NCBI RefSeq assembly: GCF_014650035.1 | Contig: NZ_BMUE01000001.1 | Location: 558,001 to 622,000, forward strand | Source: Streptomyces lucensis JCM 4490 | GTDB taxonomy: Bacteria > Actinomycetota > Actinomycetes > Streptomycetales > Streptomycetaceae | Direction of reading: 5' to 3' | DNA: 64,000 nucleotides | Part shown: positions 8,813-17,144 of the stretch, piece after piece | Layout of the letters: the number at the start of each line of letters is the position of its first letter | How positions within the stretch are numbered: position 1 is the first letter of the stretch | Program-made: the position numbers and the translations under genes | Notes under the pieces: generated by a model | Told to the model about the DNA's origin: nothing | What the model saw: the letters and a program-made list of their open reading frames with translations, nothing else | The model's database searches: none

Positions 8813-9673
8813 ATGACGGAACTGCCCGACCGGCGTCTGCTCCTGGTGCACGCGCATCCGGACGACGAGTCGATCAACAACGGCGCGACCATGGCCCGGT
8901 ACGCGGCCGAAGGCGCCCTCGTGACCCTGGTCACCTGCACGCTGGGGGAGCGGGGCGAGGTCATCCCGCCGGAGCTCGCGCACCTGACCGGCGCCGCTCT
9001 CGGGCAGCACCGGCTCGGTGAGCTGAGGGACGCTACGCGTGCCCTCGGTGTCGGGGACGTCCGGCTGCTCGGCGGGGCCGGGCGGTACAGCGACTCCGGG
9101 ATGATGGGGCTGGCCGACAACGACGACCCCGGCTGCTTCTGGCAGGCCGACGTCGACCAGGCCGCCGGCCACCTCGCCGACGTCATCCTGGAGGTCCGTC
9201 CGCAGGTGCTCGTCACCTACGACGACAACGGCGGCTACGGCCACCCGGACCACATCCAGGCCCACCGCGTCGCCATGCGTGCCGTCGACCTCGCGGCCGG
9301 GCGCGGCCACCAGGTCGGCAAGGTGTACTGGAACCGGGCCCCGCGCTCCGTGGTCGAGGCGGCCTTCGCCCGGCTCCAGGACGAGCTGCCCGGCCTCCCG
9401 TTCGACAAGAGCGCGTCCGTGGACGACGTACCGGGCGTCGTGGACGACGAGCGGATCACCGCCGCGATCGACGGCGGTGCCCACGCCGCCGCCAAGGCCG
9501 CCGCGATGCGCGCCCACGCCACCCAGATCGAGGTGGCCGGGTCCTGCTTCGCGCTCTCCAACGAACTCGCCCAGCCGCTGTTCACCACCGAGTACTACGA
9601 GCTGGTGCGCGGCCCCGGACAGCCCGGGGAGACCGACCTGTTCGCGGGCCTCGGCACCGGGGAGGCGTCATGA
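8813..9673 (+). CDS. mshB: N-acetyl-1-D-myo-inositol-2-amino-2-deoxy-alpha-D-glucopyranoside deacetylase
   Basis: A 286-residue zinc deacetylase that removes acetate from GlcNAc-inositol in mycothiol synthesis, the main low-molecular-weight thiol of actinobacteria. The PIG-L/LmbE metal motifs are present: AHPDDE at residues 14-19 and HPDH at 144-147. '[12 protein letters not shown]' and '[13 protein letters not shown]' match MshB rather than the mycothiol-conjugate amidase Mca, although the two families are close. The product acts in the cytosol. It overlaps the next gene by 4 bases (ATGA). Confidence 0.92.
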   Translation: MTELPDRRLLLVHAHPDDESINNGATMARYAAEGALVTLVTCTLGERGEVIPPELAHLTGAALGQHRLGELRDATRALGVGDVRLLGGAGRYSDSGMMGLADNDDPGCFWQADVDQAAGHLADVILEVRPQVLVTYDDNGGYGHPDHIQAHRVAMRAVDLAAGRGHQVGKVYWNRAPRSVVEAAFARLQDELPGLPFDKSASVDDVPGVVDDERITAAIDGGAHAAAKAAAMRAHATQIEVAGSCFALSNELAQPLFTTEYYELVRGPGQPGETDLFAGLGTGEAS

Positions 9674-10086
9674 GCAACGGTGAACCGGGCTCGATGCTGG
9701 CCCAGCCGCTGCGTCCGCCCTCCGCCGGGCGGGCCCTCGCGTACCTCGGCCTGTTCCTGCTCGGCGCGGTCGTCGGACTCGCCGGAACCCTCGTGCAGGC
9801 CGCCTGGTTCCCCGGCGGGCTGCTCCTCGCTCTCGCCGGCGCGGCCGGGGTGTTCCTCGGCGGTGCGTACGCCACTCGAGGCCGGGGCGGCGCGGTGGCG
9901 CCCGCGGCCGGCTGGATCGTCGCCGTCATCCTGCTCACCACCTCACGCCCCGAGGGCGACTTCTTCTTCGGCGCGGGAGGCGGTTCCTATCTCTTCCTGC
10001 TCGGAGGCATGGCTCTGGCTGTGATCTGCGCCACCATCGGCGCCGTACGGCAACCTGGTGACGGCTCCGCCCGACTTGGCAAGTGA
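9670..10086 (+). CDS. DUF6113-like integral membrane protein
   Basis: A 138-residue protein with about four hydrophobic segments ('[18 protein letters not shown]', '[17 protein letters not shown]', '[11 protein letters not shown]', '[15 protein letters not shown]') joined by short loops. Its ATG overlaps the mshB stop by 4 bases. In Streptomyces this gene commonly follows mshB. It has no catalytic motif; a role connected with mycothiol is only suggested by coupling. Confidence 0.85.
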   Translation: MSNGEPGSMLAQPLRPPSAGRALAYLGLFLLGAVVGLAGTLVQAAWFPGGLLLALAGAAGVFLGGAYATRGRGGAVAPAAGWIVAVILLTTSRPEGDFFFGAGGGSYLFLLGGMALAVICATIGAVRQPGDGSARLGK

Positions 10087-10245
10087 CGTACCACTTCGCC
10101 GTGCGACACGGGTGCGAGTCCGGTGTGGGTTTCCCCGGCGGTCATGGGATAAGCGTCAGAAGCGGCCAGTATGGTGGTGCGCGCCGCCGAGCCGCCCGAG
10201 CATTCAGGTCGTAACGGGCGGTGGAGCCAACTGGGAGAACCTGCC

Positions 10246-12615
10246 TTGAGTCGTGAAACTGACACTCCGTCCTCCGGGCCCGACGGGCGCGGCGGAGCCG
10301 CATACCCCTCCGGCACGCCGCCGTACGGGACCCCCATGGTTTCCGACGACGGTACGGGCGCGGGCCGTTCGGGCACGCGGCCGGAGGAGAAGAAGACCGA
10401 GACGACGCTGACGACCCGGATCCGGATCAACATCCCCGGATCGCGGCCGATCCCACCCGTCGTCATGCGCAAGCCCGTCGGGGACACCGACGCCACCGCC
10501 GACGAGGCGCCCGCGGCCGACCAGCGGCCCGCGCCCGACCAGTCCGCCACCGCTCCCGCCGAGCCGGCCCCCGCCGAGCCCGCGGCCCCGGCCGAGGAGA
10601 AGGCCAGCGACTGGTTCGCGCCCCGCAAGTCCTCCGCCGCGAAGGGCGGTCCGGGCGCCGGCGGCGCGAACGGGTCCGCAGCGCCCGGCGGTTCCGCCGC
10701 GGCGTCCGGCAATCCTCCTGCCCGCAAGGGTGGTCCGAAAGCGTCGGGCGCGGCCGGTACCACCGGCGCACGCCCGGGCGGCAGCCGTCCCGGTGGTGTG
10801 GTGGGCTCCGTGAGCGTTCCGGGCTCCTCCCGCGGTGGCGGCACGAACGGCAAGGGTCTGCCCGGCGCCACCGGCGGCCCCGTCGCTCCCGGCCACGGCG
10901 GCGGCACCGGCTCCTTCGACGTGACCGAGGCGCTGGCCGCCGGTTCCCGCCCGGGCGGGAACGGCGGCGGCGAACCGCGCCGCGACGACCTGCCGTACTT
11001 CTCGGAGAACGGCGGCGGCCAGGGCGGCGCCGGTGACAGCGGTGCCGACCGGCACGACGGCTTCGGCGGCGACGCGAGCGCGGGCGGCCGCGACGGCTTC
11101 GGCGGTGCGAGCACCGGCGGCGCGAACGGCCCCGGCGGCACCAGCGGCTTCAGCGGCCCCGGCGGCCACGGCGGCCCGCAGGGCCCGGCCGGCCCCACCG
11201 GCGGCCCCGTCACCGGCGACGGCACCCTCGTGCCGCGGTCCGGCGGCCCGGGCAGGGGCGCCGGCGAACCCTTCGCCGGTGAAGCGTTCGACGGCCCCGG
11301 CGGCCCGGCCGGTTACGGCGGACCCGGTGCCGCGCCCGCCCGCAGCGCCCTCGCCGATCTCGACGGGCCCGCCGTCCCCGGCGGCCCGGCGGCCACCCCC
11401 GGCGGCGCCCCCGGCGGGCGTGGCCCCGGCGGTGGCCTCAGCGACGACACCGCGATCCTCACCCCGCAGAAGCCGGCCCCCGAACCGGGTACGCCCGGCT
11501 ACCGGCCCCCGGCCTCCGGCAACGTCTCCGGACACACCGTCACCAGCGGCATCCCGGTCGTGCCCGGCGCCGGCACCTCCCCGTTCGGCTCCGGCGCGAA
11601 CCCGGCCGGCCCGGCGGCGCCCAGGCCCGCGCCGGCCGCCGCGCCCAAGGCGGCGGCCAAGCCGAGGAAGCAGGGCCGCAGCAAGCTGGTGCTGCTCGCC
11701 GTCGGCGTGGTCGTCGTCGCGGGCGGCGCCTACGGCGCCGGACTGCTGATGAACCGCACCGACGTGCCCAAGGGCACCACGGTGCTCGGCGTCGACATCG
11801 GCGGCGGCACCCGTGACGACGCCGTCAAGAAGCTCGACGACGCCTTCGGCGACCGGGTGAACAAGCCGCTGAAGCTGGCCGTGGGCGGCAGGACGGTCAC
11901 GCTGACGCCGGCCAACGCCGGTCTGCAGTTCGACTACCAGGCCACGGTCGGCGAGGCCGCGAAGAGCGACTACAACCCGGTCCACGTCGTCGGCTCCCTC
12001 TTCGGCCAGAAGCGCGTGGTCGAACCGGTCATGCCGGTGGACGAGGAGAAGCTGCAGGCCGCCCTCCAGCAGGCCGGCGGCGGCTCCGGCTCGTCGGCCG
12101 ACGGCACCATCGAGTTCAAGCCCGGCAAGGCCGTGGCCGTCTACGGCAAGGGCGGGAAGGCCATCGACGCGGGCCGCTCGGTCAACGCCGTGAAGCAGGC
12201 CTACCGCACGCTGGTCGAGACGAACGCGACGGCCCCGGTCACCGTGCCGACGACCACCAAGCGGTCGACGGTCTCGAACGCCGAGGTCGACCGCGAGATG
12301 AAGGCCTTCGCGGAGCCGGCGATGTCGGCCATCGTGACGGTCCAGACGGACGCGGCACACTCGGTCCGGCTGAGCCCGCAGAACTCGCTGTGGAAGTTCC
12401 TGCGGGTCAAGCCGACGGCCGACGGCAAGCTGGTCGACTCCCCGGACCTGGACGCGCTCAAGCGGCTCTACGGCAAGGCCTTCGACGGTGTGCTGATCAC
12501 CCGGGCCAACGGCAGCAAGACGCCGGTGACGCCCCAGGAGGTCTACATCGCCCTGCGCCAGGCCCTGACGAGCAGGACCAACCGGGTCGCGGTCATCGAC
12601 ACCGACCCGAGCTAG
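10246..12615 (+). CDS. Membrane-anchored VanW/YoaR-like protein with long Gly/Pro-rich N-terminus
   Basis: About 789 residues. The TTG start at 10246 follows GGGAGA at 7 bases; an upstream GTG at 10171 lacks such a site. Residues 1 to about 480 are low-complexity Gly/Pro/Ala/Ser sequence, probably cytoplasmic and disordered. One transmembrane helix ('KLVLLAVGVVVVAGGAYGAG') follows, then an extracellular part with two peptidoglycan-binding-4-type repeats ('TVLGVDIGGGTRDDAVKKL') as found in YoaR/VanW proteins. It ends before a strong 19-bp hairpin. A cell-wall-associated role is likely; the exact function is unknown. Confidence 0.85.
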   Translation: MSRETDTPSSGPDGRGGAAYPSGTPPYGTPMVSDDGTGAGRSGTRPEEKKTETTLTTRIRINIPGSRPIPPVVMRKPVGDTDATADEAPAADQRPAPDQSATAPAEPAPAEPAAPAEEKASDWFAPRKSSAAKGGPGAGGANGSAAPGGSAAASGNPPARKGGPKASGAAGTTGARPGGSRPGGVVGSVSVPGSSRGGGTNGKGLPGATGGPVAPGHGGGTGSFDVTEALAAGSRPGGNGGGEPRRDDLPYFSENGGGQGGAGDSGADRHDGFGGDASAGGRDGFGGASTGGANGPGGTSGFSGPGGHGGPQGPAGPTGGPVTGDGTLVPRSGGPGRGAGEPFAGEAFDGPGGPAGYGGPGAAPARSALADLDGPAVPGGPAATPGGAPGGRGPGGGLSDDTAILTPQKPAPEPGTPGYRPPASGNVSGHTVTSGIPVVPGAGTSPFGSGANPAGPAAPRPAPAAAPKAAAKPRKQGRSKLVLLAVGVVVVAGGAYGAGLLMNRTDVPKGTTVLGVDIGGGTRDDAVKKLDDAFGDRVNKPLKLAVGGRTVTLTPANAGLQFDYQATVGEAAKSDYNPVHVVGSLFGQKRVVEPVMPVDEEKLQAALQQAGGGSGSSADGTIEFKPGKAVAVYGKGGKAIDAGRSVNAVKQAYRTLVETNATAPVTVPTTTKRSTVSNAEVDREMKAFAEPAMSAIVTVQTDAAHSVRLSPQNSLWKFLRVKPTADGKLVDSPDLDALKRLYGKAFDGVLITRANGSKTPVTPQEVYIALRQALTSRTNRVAVIDTDPS
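10550..11690 (+). repeat. Low-complexity coding region rich in GGC/CCC/GCC codons
   Basis: Within the VanW/YoaR-like gene about 1.1 kb consists mostly of Gly, Pro, Ala and Ser codons in irregular short repeats. It is a composition repeat, not a fixed tandem unit, and generates long spurious ORFs on the opposite strand. Confidence 0.75.
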
Positions 12616-12630
12616 ACCGAGGCAGAGGTC

Positions 12631-12681
12631 CGGGAGGTCCGGGAGCCGTACGGGTGCCCGGCACGGCTCCCGGACCTCCCG
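12631..12681. terminator. Strong 19-bp hairpin terminator
   Basis: A perfect stem of 19 bp (12631-12649 pairs with 12663-12681) closes a 13-base loop, beginning 15 bases after the stop of the VanW/YoaR-like gene. It isolates that gene from the ABC/two-component operon. Confidence 0.8.
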
Positions 12682-12705
12682 CGCTCCGCCCGTCACCCGA
12701 TCCGT

Positions 12706-12738
12706 ATGACATCTGTCATCCGGCGGTCAGGACCGCCG
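12706..12738. promoter_or_regulatory. Two adjacent inverted repeats upstream of the ABC/two-component operon
   Basis: ATGACA-TC-TGTCAT (12706-12719) is followed at once by CGGCGGTC-AG-GACCGCCG (12721-12738). Both are perfect and have 2-base centres. They lie 33 to 75 bases before the ABC ATPase start. The first has the size and symmetry of a NarL/LuxR-type response-regulator operator, and such a regulator is encoded at the operon's end. Autoregulation is an inference. Confidence 0.5.
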
Positions 12739-12779
12739 ACACTGCCGGGGCCGGGGGCGGCTCCGCCAGCATGGACGCC

Positions 12780-13709
12780 ATGACGACGACAGCGGCACCG
12801 GCCACCACCACCCCGGTGGTCGGGTTCGACCAGGTGACCAAGACGTACGGGAGCGTGCGGGCCGTGGACGGCCTCTCGCTCCGGCTGTACCCGGGCGAGA
12901 CCGTCGCCCTCCTCGGCCCCAACGGGGCCGGCAAGTCCACCACGCTGGACCTGCTCCTCGGGCTCAAGCCGGCCGACGGCGGCACCGTGAGCGTGTTCGG
13001 CACCAGCCCGCGCGAGGCCATCGTCGCCGGCCGGGTCGGGGCCATGCTGCAGACCGGCGGCCTGATGGACGAGGTCACCGTCGCCGAACTGGTGAAGCTG
13101 GCGTGCTCCCTGCACCCGCGGCCGCACAAGGTGTCCGACGTGCTCGCCCGCGCGGGCGTCACGCAGATCGCCGACCGCAAGGTCAACAAGCTCTCCGGCG
13201 GCCAGGCCCAGCGCGTCCGCTTCGCCATCGCCACCGCCGGCGACAGCGACCTGATCATCTTGGACGAGCCGACCACCGGCATGGACGTCTCCTCCCGCCA
13301 GGCCTTCTGGGCGACCATGCGGGAGCAGGCCGACCAGGGCCGTACGGTCCTCTTCGCCACGCACTACCTCGAAGAGGCCGACGCCATCGCCGACCGCGTG
13401 CTCGTGCTGCACCGCGGGCGGCTCCTCGCCGACGGCACGGCAGCCGAGATCAAGGCCAAGGCGGGGGCGCGTCGGGTCGCCTTCGACCTGGAGGGCGCCA
13501 TCGACGAGGCCGCCCTGCGCGCTCTGCCGTTCCTCACGTCCATCGACGTGTCCGGGCAGACCGTCCGCATCCAGTCCTCAGACGCCGACGCGACCGTCCA
13601 CGCCCTGTACGGCCTGGGCGTCTACCCCCGCAACCTCGAAGTCGCCGGCCTCGGTCTGGAGCAGGCCTTCGTCGCCATCACGGAGGCCGAGGAGGCCAAG
13701 CAGTCATGA
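12780..13709 (+). CDS. ABC-2 type exporter ATP-binding protein
   Basis: About 309 residues. Walker A 'GPNGAGKST' is near residue 46, the signature 'LSGGQAQRVRFA' near 140, Walker B 'LIILDEPTTGMDV' near 160 and the switch His in 'FATHYLEEAD'. This is the DrrA/CcmA-like family that energises small-molecule or lipid export with a separate ABC-2 permease. ATG codons at 12771 and 12780 are both in frame and neither has a clear ribosome binding site; I chose 12780. It overlaps the permease gene by 4 bases and heads a four-gene operon with a DesK/DesR-like pair. Confidence 0.93.
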   Translation: MTTTAAPATTTPVVGFDQVTKTYGSVRAVDGLSLRLYPGETVALLGPNGAGKSTTLDLLLGLKPADGGTVSVFGTSPREAIVAGRVGAMLQTGGLMDEVTVAELVKLACSLHPRPHKVSDVLARAGVTQIADRKVNKLSGGQAQRVRFAIATAGDSDLIILDEPTTGMDVSSRQAFWATMREQADQGRTVLFATHYLEEADAIADRVLVLHRGRLLADGTAAEIKAKAGARRVAFDLEGAIDEAALRALPFLTSIDVSGQTVRIQSSDADATVHALYGLGVYPRNLEVAGLGLEQAFVAITEAEEAKQS

Positions 13710-14446
13710 ACGCGCTCATCAGGCTCGAACTGGTCCGCGCCCTGCGCAACCGCAAGTTCCTGTTCTTCTCGGTGATCTACCCCTCGGCCCTGTTCCTGCT
13801 CATCGCGGGCAGCGCCGACTCCAAGGAGAAGATGGACGGCGGCGGCCTCACCCTGCCGACCTACATGATGGTCTCCATGGCCTCCTTCGGCGCGCTGACC
13901 GCCGTGCTGATGGGCAACAGCGAGCGCATCGCCAAGGAGCGCGAGAGCGGCTGGGTGCGGCAGCTGCGGCTGACCACCCTCCCGGGGCGCGGCTACGTGC
14001 TCGCCAAGACCGCCGCCGCGGCCGTCGTCAGCCTGCCGTCGATCGTCATCGTCTTCGTCGTCGCCGCGGCCCTGAAGGACGTACGGCTGGACGCCTGGCA
14101 GTGGCTCGCCCTGACCGGCGCCATCTGGGCGGGCAGCCTGGTCTTCGCCGCGCTCGGCGTCGCCCTCGGCTACCTCGCCAGCGGGGACGCGGTCCGTCCG
14201 ATCACCATGATCACCTACTTCGGCCTGTCGATACTCGGCGGTCTGTGGATGCCGACCACGACCTTCCCGCAGTGGCTGCAGGACATCGCGAAGTGGCTTC
14301 CCACGCACGCGTACGCTTCCCTGGGCCGGGCGATCGAGCAGAGCCAGGCCCCCAGCGCCCAGGACATGGCCGTCCTCGTCTTCTTCTTCGTCCTCTTCAC
14401 GGGCGGCGCGGCCTGGCTGTACCGGAAGGACACGCTGAAGGCGTGA
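13706..14446 (+). CDS. ABC-2 type transporter permease
   Basis: A 246-residue membrane protein with about six hydrophobic helices, starting 'MNALIRLELVRALRNRKFLFFSVIYPSALF' in two typical steps: a cytoplasmic helix, then TM1. It also has the ABC-2 signature region 'PITMITYFGLSILGGLWMP' and ends with 'WLYRKDTLKA'. It forms the membrane part of the exporter. The ATG overlaps the ATPase stop (ATGA), and the kinase gene starts at or just after its own stop. The substrate is unknown. Confidence 0.92.
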   Translation: MNALIRLELVRALRNRKFLFFSVIYPSALFLLIAGSADSKEKMDGGGLTLPTYMMVSMASFGALTAVLMGNSERIAKERESGWVRQLRLTTLPGRGYVLAKTAAAAVVSLPSIVIVFVVAAALKDVRLDAWQWLALTGAIWAGSLVFAALGVALGYLASGDAVRPITMITYFGLSILGGLWMPTTTFPQWLQDIAKWLPTHAYASLGRAIEQSQAPSAQDMAVLVFFFVLFTGGAAWLYRKDTLKA

Positions 14447-14451
14447 GCGCC

Positions 14452-15621
14452 ATGACGGAAGAGCGGCAAGCGAGTTGCCAGAAGCACGTGCCCGTGGGCT
14501 GGCCGCCCCGGAACCGGCGGGAGCTGCTGGTCAAGACCCTCTGGATCGGCGTCTGGCTGGTCTTCCTCAGCTCACCCGTCCACGACCTGGCCGCCGGCGG
14601 GCACACCGCCGGCGCCACCGCGGCCGGCGCGGCCGGCCTCGCCGCCTTCGTCGGGGTCTACCTGACGCTGGTCTTCCGCAACATCGGCCGGCCGTTCTCG
14701 CCTCGGGTCGTGCTCACGCTGGGCGGGGTCCTCGGGGTCCTCGCCGTCGTCCTCGCCTTCACCATGGGAGGCGCCTGGCTGGGCCTGTTCGTCTACCTGT
14801 CGGTCGCCTGGGGGGCCACCCTGCCCCTGCGCGCGGCCTACTGGGCGATCCCGGCCTCCGCCGTGGTGATGTACCTGATCGGCCTGCGGTCGAACGAGGC
14901 GGAGGCGCGCGGCCTGTTCCTGCTGGTGCTGCTCATCGGGTTCGCGATGACCGGCGTCGGCCAGCTCGTCAGGACGACCATCGAGCTGCGCAAGGCCCGG
15001 GCCACCGTCGCCCAGCTCGCCGCCAACGAGGAGCGCCTGCGGCTCGCCCGCGACCTGCACGACCTGCTAGGCCATTCCCTGTCCCTGATCACGCTGAAGA
15101 GCGAGCTGGCCGGCCGTATGCTGCCCGGCCGGCCCGACGAGGCGGCCCAGCAGGTCGCCGACATCGAGCAGGTCAGCAGGCAGGCCCTGGTGGACGTGCG
15201 GGAGGCCGTCACCGGCTACCGGCGCCCCCGGCTCGCCGCCGAACTCGCCGGCGCCCAGGTCGCGCTGACCGCCGCCGGGGTGGTCGCCGAGGTGCCCGCC
15301 GAACCCGGCCTCGACGGCGTGCCGGAGGAGGCGGAGTCCGCGCTCGCCTGGGCGCTGCGCGAGGCGGTCACCAACGTGGTCCGGCACAGCGGCGCCGACC
15401 GCTGCCTCGTCCAGCTGGCGCACCGCCAGACCCTGGACGGGCCGGTGCTCGAACTCACCGTCGAGGACAACGGCTCGGGCGGCTCCGGCAAGGGTCCCGG
15501 CAACGGTCTGACGGGGCTGACGGAGCGTCTGGAGAAGGCCGGCGGCGGCCTGGAGGCCGGGCGGGCCAGGCGCGGGTTCCGGCTGGTCGCCCGTGTGCCC
15601 ACGGCCTCCCCGGGGACGTAG
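14452..15621 (+). CDS. NarL/DesK-type sensor histidine kinase
   Basis: About 389 residues with roughly five N-terminal transmembrane helices (residues 20-165) and almost no extracellular loops, so it may sense the membrane itself. A HisKA_3 domain follows with phospho-acceptor His in 'LARDLHDLLGHSLSLI' (about residue 203). The ATPase has the N-box 'REAVTNVVRHS', 'VEDNGSGG' and 'GNGLTGLTERL'. A GTG at 14443 overlapping the permease stop is an alternative start; ATG 14452 sits 10 bases from GAAGG. It pairs with the regulator gene that follows. Confidence 0.93.
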   Translation: MTEERQASCQKHVPVGWPPRNRRELLVKTLWIGVWLVFLSSPVHDLAAGGHTAGATAAGAAGLAAFVGVYLTLVFRNIGRPFSPRVVLTLGGVLGVLAVVLAFTMGGAWLGLFVYLSVAWGATLPLRAAYWAIPASAVVMYLIGLRSNEAEARGLFLLVLLIGFAMTGVGQLVRTTIELRKARATVAQLAANEERLRLARDLHDLLGHSLSLITLKSELAGRMLPGRPDEAAQQVADIEQVSRQALVDVREAVTGYRRPRLAAELAGAQVALTAAGVVAEVPAEPGLDGVPEEAESALAWALREAVTNVVRHSGADRCLVQLAHRQTLDGPVLELTVEDNGSGGSGKGPGNGLTGLTERLEKAGGGLEAGRARRGFRLVARVPTASPGT

Positions 15622-15624
15622 GAT
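15619..15624 (+). promoter_or_regulatory. Candidate -10 of an internal leaderless promoter for the response regulator
   Basis: TAGGAT, whose TAG is the kinase stop codon, ends 7 bases before the regulator ATG at 15632. There is no Shine-Dalgarno sequence. No good -35 is seen, so it is tentative. Confidence 0.35.
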
Positions 15625-15631
15625 CCGCTCC

Positions 15632-16246
15632 ATGACGAGCTCGATCAAGGTTCTGCTGGCCGAGGACCAGTCGATGGTCCGCGAGGCGCTGGCCGCGCTG
15701 CTCGGCCTGGAGGACGACATCGAGGTCGTCGCCCAGGTCGCGCGCGGCGACGAGGTGCTGGCGGCCGTCGGCGCGCACGGCGTGGACGTCGCGCTGCTCG
15801 ACATCGAGATGCCGGGCTGCACGGGCATCGAGGCGGCCGCCCGGGTGCACCGCGAGCACCCGGGGGTCAAGCTCGTCGTCCTCACCACCTTCGGCCGCCC
15901 CGGGTACCTGCGCAGTGCCATGGAGGCGGGCGCCGACGCGTTCCTCGTCAAGGACGCCCCGGCCGCCCAGCTCGCCGAGGCGATCCGCAAGGTGCTGGCC
16001 GGCGAGCGGGTCATCGACCCCACGCTCGCCGCCGCCGCGCTCGCCGAGGGCGCCAACCCGCTGACCGAGCGCGAACGCGAGGTGCTGCGCGCGGCGGCCG
16101 ACGGCTCCACCAACGCCGAACTGGCCAGGACCCTGCACCTCTCCCAGGGCACGGTCCGCAACTACCTCTCCACGGCGATACAGAAGCTCGCGGTCCGCAA
16201 CAGGGCGGAGGCGGTGCGGACGGCGCGGGAGAAGGGCTGGCTGTGA
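15632..16246 (+). CDS. LuxR/NarL-family response regulator (DesR-like)
   Basis: A 204-residue transcription factor. The receiver domain has the acidic 'EDQ' pocket (residues 10-12), the phospho-acceptor Asp in 'VALLDIEMPG' (about 55) and Lys in 'LVKDAPA' (about 105). The C-terminal LuxR HTH is 'LTEREREVLRAAADG', 'NAELARTLHLSQGTV'. With the kinase it probably controls the exporter operon, perhaps through the inverted repeats at 12706-12738. It is convergent with, and only 4 bases from, the transglutaminase-like gene. Confidence 0.94.
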   Translation: MTSSIKVLLAEDQSMVREALAALLGLEDDIEVVAQVARGDEVLAAVGAHGVDVALLDIEMPGCTGIEAAARVHREHPGVKLVVLTTFGRPGYLRSAMEAGADAFLVKDAPAAQLAEAIRKVLAGERVIDPTLAAAALAEGANPLTEREREVLRAAADGSTNAELARTLHLSQGTVRNYLSTAIQKLAVRNRAEAVRTAREKGWL

Positions 16247-16250
16247 GGGC

Positions 16251-17117
16251 TCAGTTGAGCATCGACCGGGCGCTGTGGGCCTGCCGGCGCACCTTGTGGG
16301 CCGCAGGCTCGTCGACGACCTCGATCAGGTCGGCGTAGGTGTCCAGTTCCTCGGCGCCCGCGACGAACTCCCCCCGCTGGACGAGGAGCTGCCCGCGCTC
16401 GTAGCGCAGCCGGGCCGGGTGCGAGGGCACCAGCAGCGCCAGCTCCACGGCACGCAGGGCGACGTCGGAGCGTTCGGGCCGGGCGGCGGCCCACGCCCGT
16501 ATGTTGTTCAGGATGCGCTGTACGACCTCCAGCGGCGCGGCGGGCTCCAGCATCGAGGGGTCCAGCGGCGCCCCCGTGGCCCCGGCCACGAGCAACCCGG
16601 CGTCGGCACCGGTCAGCGTCCGGCCCCCGTCGAAGGGATCCGCCAGCACCTGCTCCAGCGCCTCGCCGAACCCGACCACGAAGTGCCCGGGCAGCGCGAC
16701 GCCGTACACCGGCGCCCCCGCCCGGCGCGCCACCTCCAGCCACACGACCGACAGCAGGATCGGCAGCCCGCGCCGCCGCCGCAGCACCGCGTGCAGCAGC
16801 GAGGACTCCAGCCGCTGGTAGTCGGCCGGGGTCCCGTGGAACCCGTAGCGCGTGCCGAGCAGCCGCCGCACGGCCTCCGCCCACGCGATCGGCCCGCCGG
16901 GCCGGTACGGCAGTTCGCCCGCCAGCCTGTCCAGCTCCAGCTGCGCGGCGTCGATGCCGGCCTCGTCCAGCGAGCCGTCCGCGTCCGCGCCGATCAGCAG
17001 GCACAGCGCGGACAGGTCCGGCCGCTCCGAGCGCGCCTCCTCGGCGAACCGCTCCCGCAGCTCGGCGGACCGCTCCGGCGACGGCGGATACGGCGGCGGC
17101 AGATGAGAGTGCCCCAT
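16251..17117 (-). CDS. SirB1-like transglutaminase-fold protein
   Basis: A 288-residue protein of the SirB1/transglutaminase-like family: 'GTRYGFHGTPADYQRLESSLLHAVLRRRRG', 'LPILLSVVWLEVARR' and 'GVALPGHFVVGF' match the family core. The C-terminus ('RAVELALLVPSHPARLRYERGQLLVQRGEF') reads as a TPR-like helical repeat. The usual catalytic Cys appears absent at the expected place, so enzymatic activity is doubtful. Function in actinobacteria is unknown. It lies 27 bases downstream of the GNAT gene on the same strand and is probably co-transcribed. Confidence 0.88.
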   Translation of the reverse strand: MGHSHLPPPYPPSPERSAELRERFAEEARSERPDLSALCLLIGADADGSLDEAGIDAAQLELDRLAGELPYRPGGPIAWAEAVRRLLGTRYGFHGTPADYQRLESSLLHAVLRRRRGLPILLSVVWLEVARRAGAPVYGVALPGHFVVGFGEALEQVLADPFDGGRTLTGADAGLLVAGATGAPLDPSMLEPAAPLEVVQRILNNIRAWAAARPERSDVALRAVELALLVPSHPARLRYERGQLLVQRGEFVAGAEELDTYADLIEVVDEPAAHKVRRQAHSARSMLN

Positions 17118-17144
17118 GACAGGCCCAGCCTTTCCCCAACGTCC

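Noticed and set aside
10100..10150. tRNA-like GCGAGTCC stretch
   Set aside because: No cloverleaf could be drawn: there is no acceptor stem or anticodon arm.
10204..12696. 830-codon ORF on the minus strand
   Set aside because: Antisense of the Gly/Pro-rich VanW/YoaR-like gene; low-complexity shadow without motifs.
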